NCBI RefSeq assembly: GCF_000208865.1 | Contig: NC_018397.1 | Coordinates: 992,001 to 1,056,000 of the forward strand | Length of the DNA stretch: 64,000 bases | Source: Neospora caninum Liverpool | Taxonomy: Eukaryota; Apicomplexa; Conoidasida; Eucoccidiorida; Sarcocystidae | Reading direction: 5' to 3' | Shown: one piece after another, positions 12,401 through 23,618 of the stretch | Layout of the letters: each line of letters starts with the position of its first letter | How positions within the stretch are numbered: position 1 is the stretch's first letter | Notes under the pieces: generated by a model | Seen by the model: only the letters and a program-made list of their open reading frames with translations | Told to the model about the DNA's origin: nothing | The model's database searches: none | Made by a program: the position numbers and the translations under genes

Positions 12401-14786
12401 CGTCTTCCTGTATCTCGCGTGGTGTCCTGGTCTTTCCTGTCTTCTGTCTTCCGCCTGCCGGTTTTGCTTCGTTTTCAGACCCTGGACCTACCCCCCGGCC
12501 AGCTTTTGCTGGAAGCTGCGTTCGACCTTCCCCCGGGAACCGCCTCGTCTCTGTCGTCTTCTCTCTGCCGCAAAATCCCGTCGCATTCTCTTCCCGCTTC
12601 TCCTCTCGCTGCGCCGTGCGGCTGCCCGGGCCAATTCTGTGGGGCGATCACTCGAAGCCCGGCGGGGAAGGACGGCGTGGGGTGGCGCAGAGGTGACCCC
12701 CGCAGCGGGTCGTGGGAGTCCGAAGGCCCTTCGGCGTCTCCGCCTCCGACCGCGGTCGGAGGCGAGGGAGGGACAGAAGTCTCAGGCGACGGGTCTGGCT
12801 TTTTCGGCGGCGGGCAGCTCTCCAGCTACTCGAGTGAAATCCCGTATGTCTTGAGCGCAGCTCTCGAGTACATGCGCTTGCTCCTCGGTCAGCAGGTTCT
12901 TCCTCATCGAGTGCTTCAAACCTTTATTTTTGATGCCTGCGTTTTCTACAAGAGAGGTAGGAAAAGTACACGAAGCAGTAGCGCATAGCTCTCAAACCTT
13001 GTTTTCCTGATCACGGCGGCGGCCGCCTTTCGAAGGTCGAGCTGTGCAGGCGACACAGATTTTTGATGCATTGCCGCGGTGGATGCTCCCCGCAAGGAGG
13101 CGGCTATCGAGGTTGCCCGCCAAGTGGCAGCCGTATGTGCGTCAACGCGAGAGGGCTCCTCGCAGTCCTCGACCTTCCTTTCTCTCCTTGTGATCCTGCC
13201 TTGGCCTCTGGACCTTCGCATCTCTTTATACAGGGGACATTCTTCGGCAACTTCTGCAATACCACGTTCTTTTGGACTCGCCAGGAATGCTGAAACGCCT
13301 GTACATCGTGTGGCAGCAGCTACGCATGCGCCGCCGGTGTCTCGCGAGTGCGATAGACGAACGATGGACGAGGCAAACGTGCCTAGACATGGCACTCCGT
13401 CAGCGAGACTGGGGAACGATTGTCGAGATTCTCATTGAGCTCAAGCAGGTGCGTTAGTCGTGTGTCTCTCTGTTTCGCTGCGCATGTCTAGGCTTTCCTT
13501 CTCTCCGTGCGTCAGTTCTTTCCTTTTCTCGTTCTCCGCCGTGCTCTCAGCTGCGGAATGCATTTCTATGCAGTTTCTGCAGGTCTCGGCCGCTCACGCT
13601 GCCGGAAACACTTCTAAGCGTTTGTTTCACCGCGCATTCGAACCAGGTTTTGGATGTGTGTGTAGTTACCTCTTTCTGGCGCTTCGTACCTCGCCTCCCC
13701 AGCTGTCTCCCCCTCTTTTCTCCCTTTTTTCCTCTCCTGGATTCGATTTTCCTTCCCCTTCACGGCCTCCGTCTTCATATCCTGCCTCGCTCTCTGCCGC
13801 CTCCTGCGTCACCGTTGGGGGCACTTCATCTCGCGCTCCTTGCCCTCATTCCCCCTGGGCGTCTTTTCTTACGTCTCTTCTCTCGTGTCGGCTTGCCTCG
13901 CTCTTCACTCTCTTCTCCCTCTCTTTTCTCCCGCCTTTCCCATCGTCGGGCCTTCTGTCTGTCTCTCGCTGCTTCTCGCTCTCTGCAGTACACGCGAGTT
14001 GTTCCTCTCCTGCAGCGCTACGCCGTCAGCTACTATCCTCTCCGAGATTTCCTTCGGGCGGTGGCAGCCGATGTCGAGGCACAAGAATCTCAGCCGGGAT
14101 TACTTCAGCATATCTTAGCTTGTGTTCGCGCGTGGGTGAATGAGGCGACTGTCTCCGCGTCTGGCCTCGCTCTTCCTAACCTCACGGACTGCAGTCTGTG
14201 GCTGCCGCACGACCTGACAGCTGCGGCGGCGCCCAAGCAGTTGCCTGCGTTGCTTCACGAGTTCTCTGAAAAACAGTTGTCGAATTCGTCCGTGGACACA
14301 GCTGAGCTTTCCAGAAGGGACAGTGCGGCCAGCAGGGGCGACGAGAGGGATGACGAGCCGGGAGAGGCCGGAGCCCAGCGGCAGACGCTGGAGAGCGAGG
14401 GAGAGGCTGCGGCGGAGGAAGCGAAGAAGAGAGAGCCGGTGGAAGAAAGAAAGGCGAACGGAGGCGTAGATAGAAGAGACGCTACGGGGAAGGACGAAAA
14501 GAGAAGCGGAGGCCATAGAGTGAGGCTTGACGGCGAGGCAGGGAACGGAAACTCGGAAGCCGGATCAGAGGAAGAAGAGAGAAGGCGACAAGAGTTAGAA
14601 GCACACGTTGTGGACTGGGAAGAAATCGGAGAAATCAGCGCCGCGTTAGTGGAAGAGAGTGAAATCAGTGACTCAGAACAAAGTGCGGACACGATGTTTA
14701 GCTTTGAGGCGCATCATCACCTCGTCGTTGCATCTCTTGGAGAGTCCCACTTGGATGAGGCGAGGACAACACACTTTTCTGCGTAA
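6407..14786 (+). CDS. RMC1/Mic1-like regulator of the Mon1-Ccz1 complex
   Basis: In animals this protein binds Mon1-Ccz1, the exchange factor that activates Rab7 on late endosomes. Nine exons fit with matching phases: 6407-7525, 8230-8529, 8928-9120, 9463-9795, 10567-10685, 11450-11962, 12479-12956, 13234-13448, 13989-14786 (about 1355 residues, roughly twice the animal length). Family landmarks appear in order: a beta-propeller-like N-half with LQPFLLKW, LAKLPKIELNLP (about residue 475) and VVDDLILVHHQ (about 540), then the helical Mic1 domain with LEYMRLLL and DILRQLLQYHVLLDS (about 1000-1045). The extra length is low-complexity: a Gly/Ser/Pro insert in exon 1, charged inserts in exons 6 and 7, and a Glu/Arg-rich C-terminus. 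The ATG at 6407 has a good context (GCATGG); an in-frame ATG at 6383 is an alternative. Confidence 0.75.
10327..10394 (+). repeat. 34-bp tandem duplication in RMC1-like intron 4
   Basis: Two adjacent 34-bp copies (10327-10360 and 10361-10394) beginning GATCT and ending CATGCGCGTT, differing at a few positions. They lie in the intron between exons ending at 9795 and starting at 10567. Confidence 0.85.
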
Positions 14787-17085
14787 GGGCATCGACTGCA
14801 TCTCGACATATTCACTGAGGGGGAGGATGTTATCCCTAGCACGGCTTTTGGGCGTTTTCCCGAGTTCGAGAAGCAGCGTGCAAAACCGTTTTTCTGTACA
14901 CTCGGGACGATCGGCTTTCCACGCTGGCGGCGGCCGTCTCGGAGCTGTGAATCCGTTAAAAGGAACTTTCGTGTCAGAAGCGGGATGTGAGGTCTGTCTG
15001 CGTCAGCGCTAGGCTGTCGTTTCAAAAAACAAAAGGAACGGGGCTTCATTGCTTCATAGACCAACGAACTCCGAGTCGAAAGCAGAGATGAACGGTGGCG
15101 AAACTGAACTTGGGATGAGATCGATGTCTGGGACCAGTCCGTTGCATGAGTCTCTGCAGCTGAACACAAGTCTGACTCCTTGAGGTTGGAGTCGAAGGCG
15201 TCTGTGTTGCCGAGAAAAGTGACGGTGTGTGTCAAACGAGGGGAACGCGTTCTAATCTGTTCATCTATCTGCTGATTCACAACTCGTGTAACATCGTTTA
15301 TACCGTTACTGCACGCCTGCGAGTATGGTTACAGTTGTGGGGCCCTCTCTGCCGAAAAAACATAACTAAGACGATGACTCCTTTTGCCTGGGAAAATTTG
15401 AGTGCTTCCATCTCCCTATCCCCACACCCGTACCGACACAGTCACCTACGCATAAATATATGTACATATATGTGTATATATGTCTAGAAATTCATCATAT
15501 CGAAGCATGTGACTTGAACGCACAAGTCGATTTTTTTGTACGGATGTTGTTGGCGGTCCCACCCTGTGCACGTGACAGATCATACGTTGTATTTTCTTTT
15601 TGTTTATCACGTGAAGAGCAGCAGTGGTCGAATGTGTTTCTGTGACTAGGGGTGGGCTGAAGACGAAGTCGAGAAAAGCAGAGACAGTAGAGGAACAGAA
15701 AGAGTGGTTGTCAGGCAGGCGAGGCATTTGATGAAACGGGATGGATTTGACTGGGGGCCCAGATTTCTCAACAATTGTCAGCGTTTTGTCCGCGTTTTAG
15801 CAGAAAGACGACCAGTCATCGATCAACGCAGAGCTTGAGATTCTTTTTGTACGGAGAACAGCGTTATTGAATACTACACAACTACAACAGTTGTTGTGCG
15901 ACCACCGTGCCGTATCGGGACGCACACGGCCAACATCAGTCAAAGGGGTTCAGATCAGCGATTGCCCAAAGATCATCTGAATACAGCAGTGGATTCCAAA
16001 AACGCCGAGCCTACAGCGGTTGCACACAGAAAAAACAGTGATGTGAGGGATGCTGGAAAGTTGCCTTTTGAGGATATAGGTCAAGAACTTGTGGACTGCG
16101 CACATTCTGTCCGTCATATATAGACGTCTTGGTCGGTGATACCCGATTATTCCTAGGGGAAATCATACATATATATAAATATACTTATGGTGATCTGCGA
16201 GCACGGCCGCTAAGATTTACCAAAATCAGAAGCGGTTCTCACGGCAAAAAGCGACGACTGCCATCGCCAGCTTCCCGGTAAACACGTGAACGTTTACTGC
16301 CATGAGTAAAAAGTCGCTAGACTGGGAAATTTCTCGAAGCCGTCCACACGGGGTCGCGAACGGTTGCGGCCTGGTGTCTTGTGGGTTGGGAGGGAAGTTT
16401 GCCTTTTTCGTTTAGCGCTGAAACGCATGTGATGTCATCCTTTCCTCGAGTGTGTGTTTGACTCCCACGCGGAAAACGTCTGTGAAGAACGCCTCCCCGT
16501 TTGGTGGATTCACAAAAGCGATCGGCAAAGGCTGCGCCCTGCATGACTCCACGAAAACAAAGGACACCGGGTACCACTTGGCACGCGGTTCTGTGAAGTT
16601 GTCTACGCGCTCATTTTTCCCAGGACAGCATTTCTTTCCCCAAGAAAAACGGATGGTCGAAGGATTTCTTCGTAAAACCGCATCACGAGGAACCAAGCGC
16701 GACGTACTGAAAGTCCAGTCTTGTGAAAAAATGTCAGTGGCGCTGTGATGAGACAGATTCAACCGACTTCTTGAATATACACTGAAAACTGAAACGAGAG
16801 CGGAGTAACAAGTTTCCAGATGCAGCTACTGTACCTCGTTTCAAGACCCAGGAAAGAAGTCGACTAACGATAATGTCTATGTGCCATTACGCTCGCTTTA
16901 GAACAAAGTGGAGTTTCTCCTTTTCTGTGTTTTGAAGAGCTCTTCTGTCTCTTTTTTTCTACAGTGGATCCCAAATCTAAAACTCGCTGCTGGAACGAGT
17001 ATCGCAAGTGTCGTTTCAAAGTTTCGTTTCAGTGCTTCCTGATAAAGCTTCCATTGCAGTTGGGACAGGGTGGATAGTGAGAAGA
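14787..17085. other. Intergenic spacer after the RMC1-like gene
   Basis: Expected to hold the 3' UTR and terminator of the RMC1-like gene and the 5' region of the next gene. Short frames at 15896-16123 (+) and 16452-16748 (+) look hydrophilic and could be UTR or unrecognised exons, but nothing supports them beyond being open. AT-rich tracts occur near 15460-15485 and 16165-16185. Confidence 0.4.
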
Positions 17086-20000
17086 ATGGCATGCAAGTGC
17101 AATGAAGACTTTGTGGCCAGGGCTGCGTTGGTCCACTGTTCTTCTTTTCAGGTCAATGGAATTCACGAAAACTGCTTTTTCCGACGAGCCTTCCGCTTCA
17201 CTCTGCGGCCCGTTTCTGCCTCACGACAAAGATGCGTTCCTTTGTTTAGAGCGAACCGCACGGACGCTCATTTGTAAGTAGTTAACGGTTTCTCACGCTA
17301 CGGCGCAATGTCACAAGACGTGACACATTTATATCCCTGAAGCGCCTACGTTGTCGCACGCTGCATATGTGCATTTCAATCTACTGCTATAGAGATGTAG
17401 AGCTGTCATCTAAATACGTAGCTGTAGGTGTGTTCATACGCGGATTTGTGTGCATGCTTACGTGAAAGTATAGCACATTTGTTTGCGTAAATATATATCT
17501 GCGTTCCTGTCTGCATGAGGTTAGGGGGTCGGCAAAGTGGTAAGGGTGATCACAGGCCGTGCTGGCAAATAAGGCTTTTTATTTGTATTGTCGTCTCTTC
17601 ATAGCTGACATAGGTGACACGCAGAATATGTTTTTCACGTATGTTCGCCCTTCTTCTAGAAGATCGCGGACCTACAGGCGAACGCGTCATGCTCGTGGGC
17701 TGCTCGCCAACTGCAAAGCGTGTAGAACATTCCTCACAAAGTCGGCCGGTGAAATTGGTAAGCAAAAGCACGGGAAAGGCTGCGCATCTGAAAAACACGC
17801 TTCCGGCTCCCCAACAACTTGCAACCGTCTTTTTCTGAAACGTAGCGAACATTCTGTTTTCGCATTTCTTCGTTGAGAGTCGTTCCAGTCGGCACCAGAC
17901 GTGAGACAAGAAACCGAATGGGCAATTTCCCTGGCTGTTCTGTTACTTCCCTCCGGAACGTTTTTTGTCTGCCTTTCCTGGATTTTGTCTCGTCTGCAGT
18001 GGTGCTGAGGATGCAAATTGTTATCAACGGGATCTGGGAGTATGTCCTGAAGAAGCGGAGAGAGGCAAAAGACGAGGAATGCGTATCCCTCTTTCCGGAA
18101 ACAGACGGCAATCATTGCAGAAACGGGCAGACAGCTCGCGATAACTGTACACGTGAACAGCACCGCCCTCGACAGGGTCTGAAGACAATACGAGAAAAAA
18201 CGCGATTTCCATTTTTAGGGCAAGACAGCAATGCGGCAAACGTCTCGCGTACGACGTCTACTTGTGGAGAAAAGAAATTAGACACCTGGAAGAGATGCAG
18301 AGTAGAACGGGAACTCCTGCGCAATCTGTTGGAACTCCATAGTCTTGACCCCGCACCTCCTCCTTGCTGGCGAAAGCATCGTCAAACCGACGGCAAGACA
18401 AAACGCACTCGTTCGACTGGCCGAAAAGGCAGCAGCGATCTCCTTCTTCTTCACCTAGGCGACCAGGCTATTGCTGGCTATTTGGTAAGCAGTAGCCCGA
18501 GCCCCACTACACAAATAATGAACACAAAAACGTCCAGAGTGCGGAACATCAACAAGGGGTTCTCCTTCTGTTTATACAAAATTACGTTAAATCGAGGCAA
18601 AAATAGTAACGAAGGCAGATTCCTCAAAGGAATAATCGGTCAACAAGTTTCCGAAGGACCAGCGGAAATGTCCTACTGGCATATATCTATATTCTTCCAT
18701 CGATCTACAGATTTATCATGGCCCGTTTACACGTGTGTATTTTCTCGGGCACTTGGCGGGAATCCTTGATTGTGCTTCACCTGGTTTATACGTTGACTGC
18801 TGTCCCCTTCAAGAGCTTCTGTTCAGATCTGTCACTTTACAGATGCGCATGCCTTTCCTCCCGTAAGGCGTTTTTTCTGCTGGTGATTTCTTGCCAAGCG
18901 ATTTCCTGCGGAATCGTTTTTGCCCACTCGAAAGTACGAACAGGTCGGGAAACGCGTGCGGAGCAGGGGAAAAAACTGTCAAGATCGCAACGGTCCGCTT
19001 CGCTTGGTTTCCCTTTTCCAGTTCCAGCGTCTTTGAGGGAACAATGAAATGAGTTCTCTCTTTCGTCTCCTCATCAAGAAGCCAAAACGGTGAAGGTAGC
19101 CACGCGAACAAGGTTCCCTTTGCTTTTCTCCAGCACTTTACTGAAAAAGATAATGAAGATTTTCCTGTGTTCCCTCGCTCAAGCGCGGATAAGCCCGAGC
19201 CAACGCCACCAGATCCCATATGATTCTGGTTTTCTCTGTTTCTTTGGGCTCCTTTGCATCGTCTGTCAGGAAACAGTCCGAGTTCGAGCGACAACAGAGC
19301 TCAACACGCTCGCAAACGAACTCACTCACCGGAGCGAACGAGCGCTGTTCAATTGCACGCATCAAAAGGACAGCGCAGAGACGGTTGGAAAGAACAGGAA
19401 GAGCAGCCGGAGAGAGACAGCCTCCCCGCCGCACGAATACGCCACTAAAGCAGCAAGAGAAGATCACGCTGGAGAACAAGAGGAGGATAACGAGGGCGAG
19501 GAACAAGAAACCACGGCAGGGTCGGAGGTAGGTGATGGGGAAATCCGAGCAGGGGTGAGCGGTGGATAGATCTCGAGCCTTTCCGAGAGCCGCCACGAAG
19601 AAAACAGAAGAAAAAGCGGAGAGAGAGCCGTAAGAAACTTGCAGGCGAAACGCGCCGCGGCGACCAAGGATTCAAATGACGTTTGGATAATCCACAGAAG
19701 ACACAACGCACAGAAAGCCAGCCTACAAAAGCACTGATTATGAGTTCGTCTCTCCTCTGCATCTCGAACGAGCGCAACATCCCGAGAGGAGTTGACCAGC
19801 TGGCGGTTCCGTTGGGGCTTCTTCCTGTTTTTTCCGCTCAAGGATCGAGATGCCTCGACTACGCTCAGAACTACTGATCCCCGTTGTGAGCGTGTTGCGG
19901 AGATTCTCGAACACCTGAATCTGGCTGACTCCATTTGCACTTTATGGTCTGAGAGCTGTCTCGCTCTCAGCGAACGCTTGGCCGATAGACAGCGAACGAC

Positions 20001-21337
20001 TCAGTCCCAAGTATGGTTCACATGGGATTCCAGCGAATCAGTGACAGTCACTTGGGGCCCGTATAGACAACTTGCGTAGGAATATGTGCGCGCTGTGACG
20101 CAACTCGGGCTCCCCACCGCAGTCTGGCATAGAACGTAAACAGAGTCTGCGAGAAAACAGTCGCAAGGGAAACAAACTCACCGGTGGATGCACTCAGTTG
20201 GACTTGCATATATGCCGAGGCGTCTACAGTAATCCACAGCCCCGTGAAGGCGTTTGGAAATCTCCAATATGCAAGTACACATACATACTGATACATATAG
20301 GCATCTACATCTACGAACCTATACATATGCGCATGCAAGATGCAATTACATGCATATGTATACATTTTTGTGGCGAGGTATGCATACATACATATATACG
20401 TAAATAGGTGTGCGGTTGTACCGTAGATGCGGTGAGTCGCCTATCTGTGTATATGCAGAGATATGTAATAGCAGGCAAGCCTTTGAATGCAATCATATAT
20501 ATCTATATAAAGCTGAGGGCGAATTATAGTGATAAACAAAAGTACTTGTATATTTGCATCTGAGTAGGTACGTGTGATCGCACACGACAAATTCCACTTC
20601 AATCACTGACCTGGCGCTGAGGCTTTTCCCGCTTAGTTCTAGACTCGTTATCTCGACTGTTTCCTTTTCGATGTGTCGCCTTTTCCTTCGGCAGGATATC
20701 CATCCACCTTCTGATCCAAATTGCCTGTGGTTTTCTGGAGAGTTTGCACGGAATCGGCGACTTTATCGAGAACGGATTGGTGCCTTGCAGTCCTTGAGGG
20801 AAGCGGTTTGACTTGCTCGCGCCCCAGCAGCGCTCGCCATCCTCCCGTATTCTCTTGCTTCGTTTCCTCCTCTCTGAGGCCTATGCTATTTTGTTTTGAG
20901 GCTGCCAACGCGTTCGTTTCTCATCTGTGGGGTCTGTACATCTGCCACACAAAGGATTGCAAAGCTTACACTGCCCCCACCAGTCGAGTGAAGCTGCTTG
21001 TTATGTCACTAAACCCAGCATGGCCGTTTCTATCACTTTTATTCTGTAGAAAAAACAGCCCAAAACAAGCGGCGAACATCACAGACCTAGTGGCCGCAGA
21101 AGCCAGGGACGGACCAGTGCATTCGAGACTCCACGGCAGGCCTACCTTCTCCCAACCGGCTTTACGGCAGAGAGTACGTGCCTCTGCAGTACTATGGAGA
21201 CCGTAGCGTGCGAGTTACACCAGATTTGCTCTCGAGAGGCCTCCTTGCATCAACCTCCGCTGCCTTGTCTCGGAACAATATAGAGCTGGTAGATCTCCGC
21301 GCTAAGTTGTCGGCGCACGGGCTTCATGCATTTATAG
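17086..21337 (+). CDS. Hypothetical multi-exon protein, 3' end not found
   Basis: Family not recognised. Eight exons join with consistent phase: 17086-17273, 17660-17757, 18000-18484, 19134-19166, 19270-19527, 19843-20010, 20695-20805 and 21100-21337. The first ATG reads MACKCNEDF. Exon 2 has a CxxC pair (LANCKACRTF). Exon 3 has an amphipathic stretch (VVLRMQIVINGIWEYVL). The middle is acidic and basic low complexity. Exons 6-8 look conserved in texture (CERVAEILEHLNLADSIC, DPNCLWFSGEFARNRRLYRE, GREYVPLQYYGDRSVRVTP). The last listed exon ends in phase 1 before GTACCT, so at least one further exon is needed. If exon 6 is read through instead, the protein stops at 20079 with about 432 residues. 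The small exon 4 has a weak donor (GTGTTC) and is the least certain part. Confidence 0.5.
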
Positions 21338-21375
21338 GTACCTATGCTTGTAGAGTTCCCCTACCGACAGTTGTT

Positions 21376-21396
21376 TATATATATATATATATATAT
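21376..21396. repeat. (TA)n microsatellite
   Basis: An uninterrupted TA run just downstream of the last exon assigned to the 17-21 kb gene. Confidence 0.9.
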
Positions 21397-23618
21397 GCAA
21401 GAGTATTCGGAGGTGGCTTTCTGGAGACAGCCAATTTGCGTGGAAGCACGAAACACAAAGAGAAGCTGGTCTAAAGGTAGAGGAGTTCAGTCCTATGCCG
21501 TTTTTATGAGTTTCCCCCCGCCCACCGGCATGCCTTCGTTTCAATCTAAAAAACAGCCACTAGGTCAATTTGTCTCCCTCTGTCCCTCTCTCTCTCCATG
21601 ACCACACTTACATAGCCTCGTCGCGAACCCCCTGTTTTCCTTGGATGTAAGCAAACTGAAAGTGGGAAGCGACTTGTCTTCTCGTCTCATTGTTCCTCGT
21701 TTCCTCGGATTCTTAGTCTCTGCTACTACCTGAATAATCCTCTGTAACCACGACTCTTCGTTTCCCGCAACGCGAGCGTTATTCCGCCGCTCCGCTACTT
21801 GCCCGAAGAGCAGACTCTGTGGACGAGGGAGGGTAGACCCCAGAGAGTGGCTTCGGGAGCCTTGCAGCCACGCCGCCTCGTTCAGAGATGCGACTGGTTC
21901 GAACCATCACTTGTGCAGGAGTCCCATACTTTTGGGGGGTCTATCCACTCTGCCACTTTCCAGTCGCGGTTAAAAGACGCGAAGACAAGGCTCCAAGGAA
22001 CGCCTTCCCTTGTGACGAGCTGAGAGAGAACCGGAACAAAAGCTTCTTCGGCGGCAGTAGCAGTGCGGAGTCCCTCCTTTCATAAACCAGCGGGTCCACG
22101 CAGGGGAACCCGTTAGGCAGTGGGTGCAAAGAAAAAGGGGGAAAGAGGGATCCATAGTTTGTTTCTTGAGGAATCGCTTTAGGAGAGAGTTCTTTACGAT
22201 GGCTGTCCACCACCCCCCTGGACTGCTTAAGACGGCTACAAGTGTTGGATTTTAATATCCTATTGCATTAAGTTTCTTCCACATCGGAGACAGTTTGTCC
22301 CCTATCTACCATTTAAAATCGTGTAACAGGAATTAACTGAGTTAAATAATACAGGGTTGAACTGGGGGTTAGTTTTACTGCCCAAGAAACGGAAGCCTTC
22401 TACCCGAATATAGAAGGCGGAGAAGGGGAAACTTCTCTCTTCATTTGGACTCGTGCGACTGTTCCCAGCACGATGTAGGAAGAACATCGGGGCTACAGGT
22501 GACGCGAGAGACCCGTCGCGCAGGTACATGCTTGGTGGAGTCCCCGACTTTGTGTATGCGTAGAGTCTCCTCAAGCTGAACGCGTGGTTCTCTGTTTTGT
22601 TTTCCCCGTTCTTTTCTGCCGACTCAGTCTCCTGACCTCGGAGTTCGTTTCCGTGCACACTTGCCTGTGGTCCAGGTTTTAATTACCTCCCGCGGTTCTT
22701 CTGCTACAAACTGCGTAAACTTTCCCGCAGCGGGGTCCCTGCATGTCTGTATGTTGCTGTCGAACTGCCCTTGGGGCTTTGATTTTGTCCCTCAACGTGA
22801 TTGTTTTTTCTTTCGAGACGACGGAAACGGGAATCTGTCGTGTATCACTCCTTTTCGCGTTTTGCTAGCCTGCAAGAAGTGACACGCCCCCTCTCGCGTT
22901 CGAGCGCACTCGGCCCCTTTTTCCACAGAGCTGTATGTTCGCGTCGCTTTTCTGTGCTTTTCGGCCAACCTGTTTCACCTCTTCCCTTTCAACTTTTTAT
23001 CTCCGTTTTTTGTGCAAGTTTTCCGCCGTTTTTGTTGTCTACTGCCCAGCCAACCGTGCCCAAGACGGCCCCCTGTTGCGGTGTCTTGACAGCCTCCGCT
23101 GGCTCTCCCTTTCCTGCCTCTCTCTCCGTCGTGCGTTCTTCGTTCCGCCTTTTGATTGCTTGGTTTCTTCAGTCCCAGAAGGCGACCTTTTTGTGTGCAG
23201 GTGCTATGCGGGACGGACCGAAAGGCGGGGCAAAAAAGGCGTATCTTCCAGCGAGAGCAAAGCGGTTCACGTGCACCGCTTGTGAAAACGGGGCTGCAGT
23301 GTAGTTATGTATTTTGTAAACGGAGGCTTCTAGGCATCGTTTCGTGGAGGTTCTTATGCGACGCGCGAAACAGAGAGAGGACAGCGCGTGTGTGTTTAGG
23401 CACAGCAGTGTACTGAAACGGGGAGGACCCGTCGATTCAGGCCTTCCTCCATCGCCTGAAACCAACACACGTGGTTTCCGTCCCTGCGTTTTCCTCCGAT
23501 TTACGCCCATAACTCCCTCTCTGACTCGTGCTTTGTTTTGTTAGAAGCGCTTTCGCAGCTGTTGTTACACCTTTTCAAACCCTCTTCGAAAGGGGTTCCC
23601 CTGTCTGGAAGGTCACCG
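21397..23618. other. Spacer and 5' region of the cytidylyltransferase gene
   Basis: May contain the missing last exon(s) of the preceding gene: the 21750-22080 interval is open in more than one plus frame, without a decisive splice fit. From about 22650 the plus strand is pyrimidine-rich, as expected for a leader or promoter. The frame of the next gene is open back to 23538 but has no ATG before 23619. Confidence 0.4.

Noticed and set aside
20648..20908. 86-residue minus-strand frame (HQSVLDKVADSVQTLQ)
   Set aside because: Protein-like, but its apparent start is TTG, and the plus strand has a good acceptor and an exon that fits the phase of its neighbours. Kept as antisense shadow.
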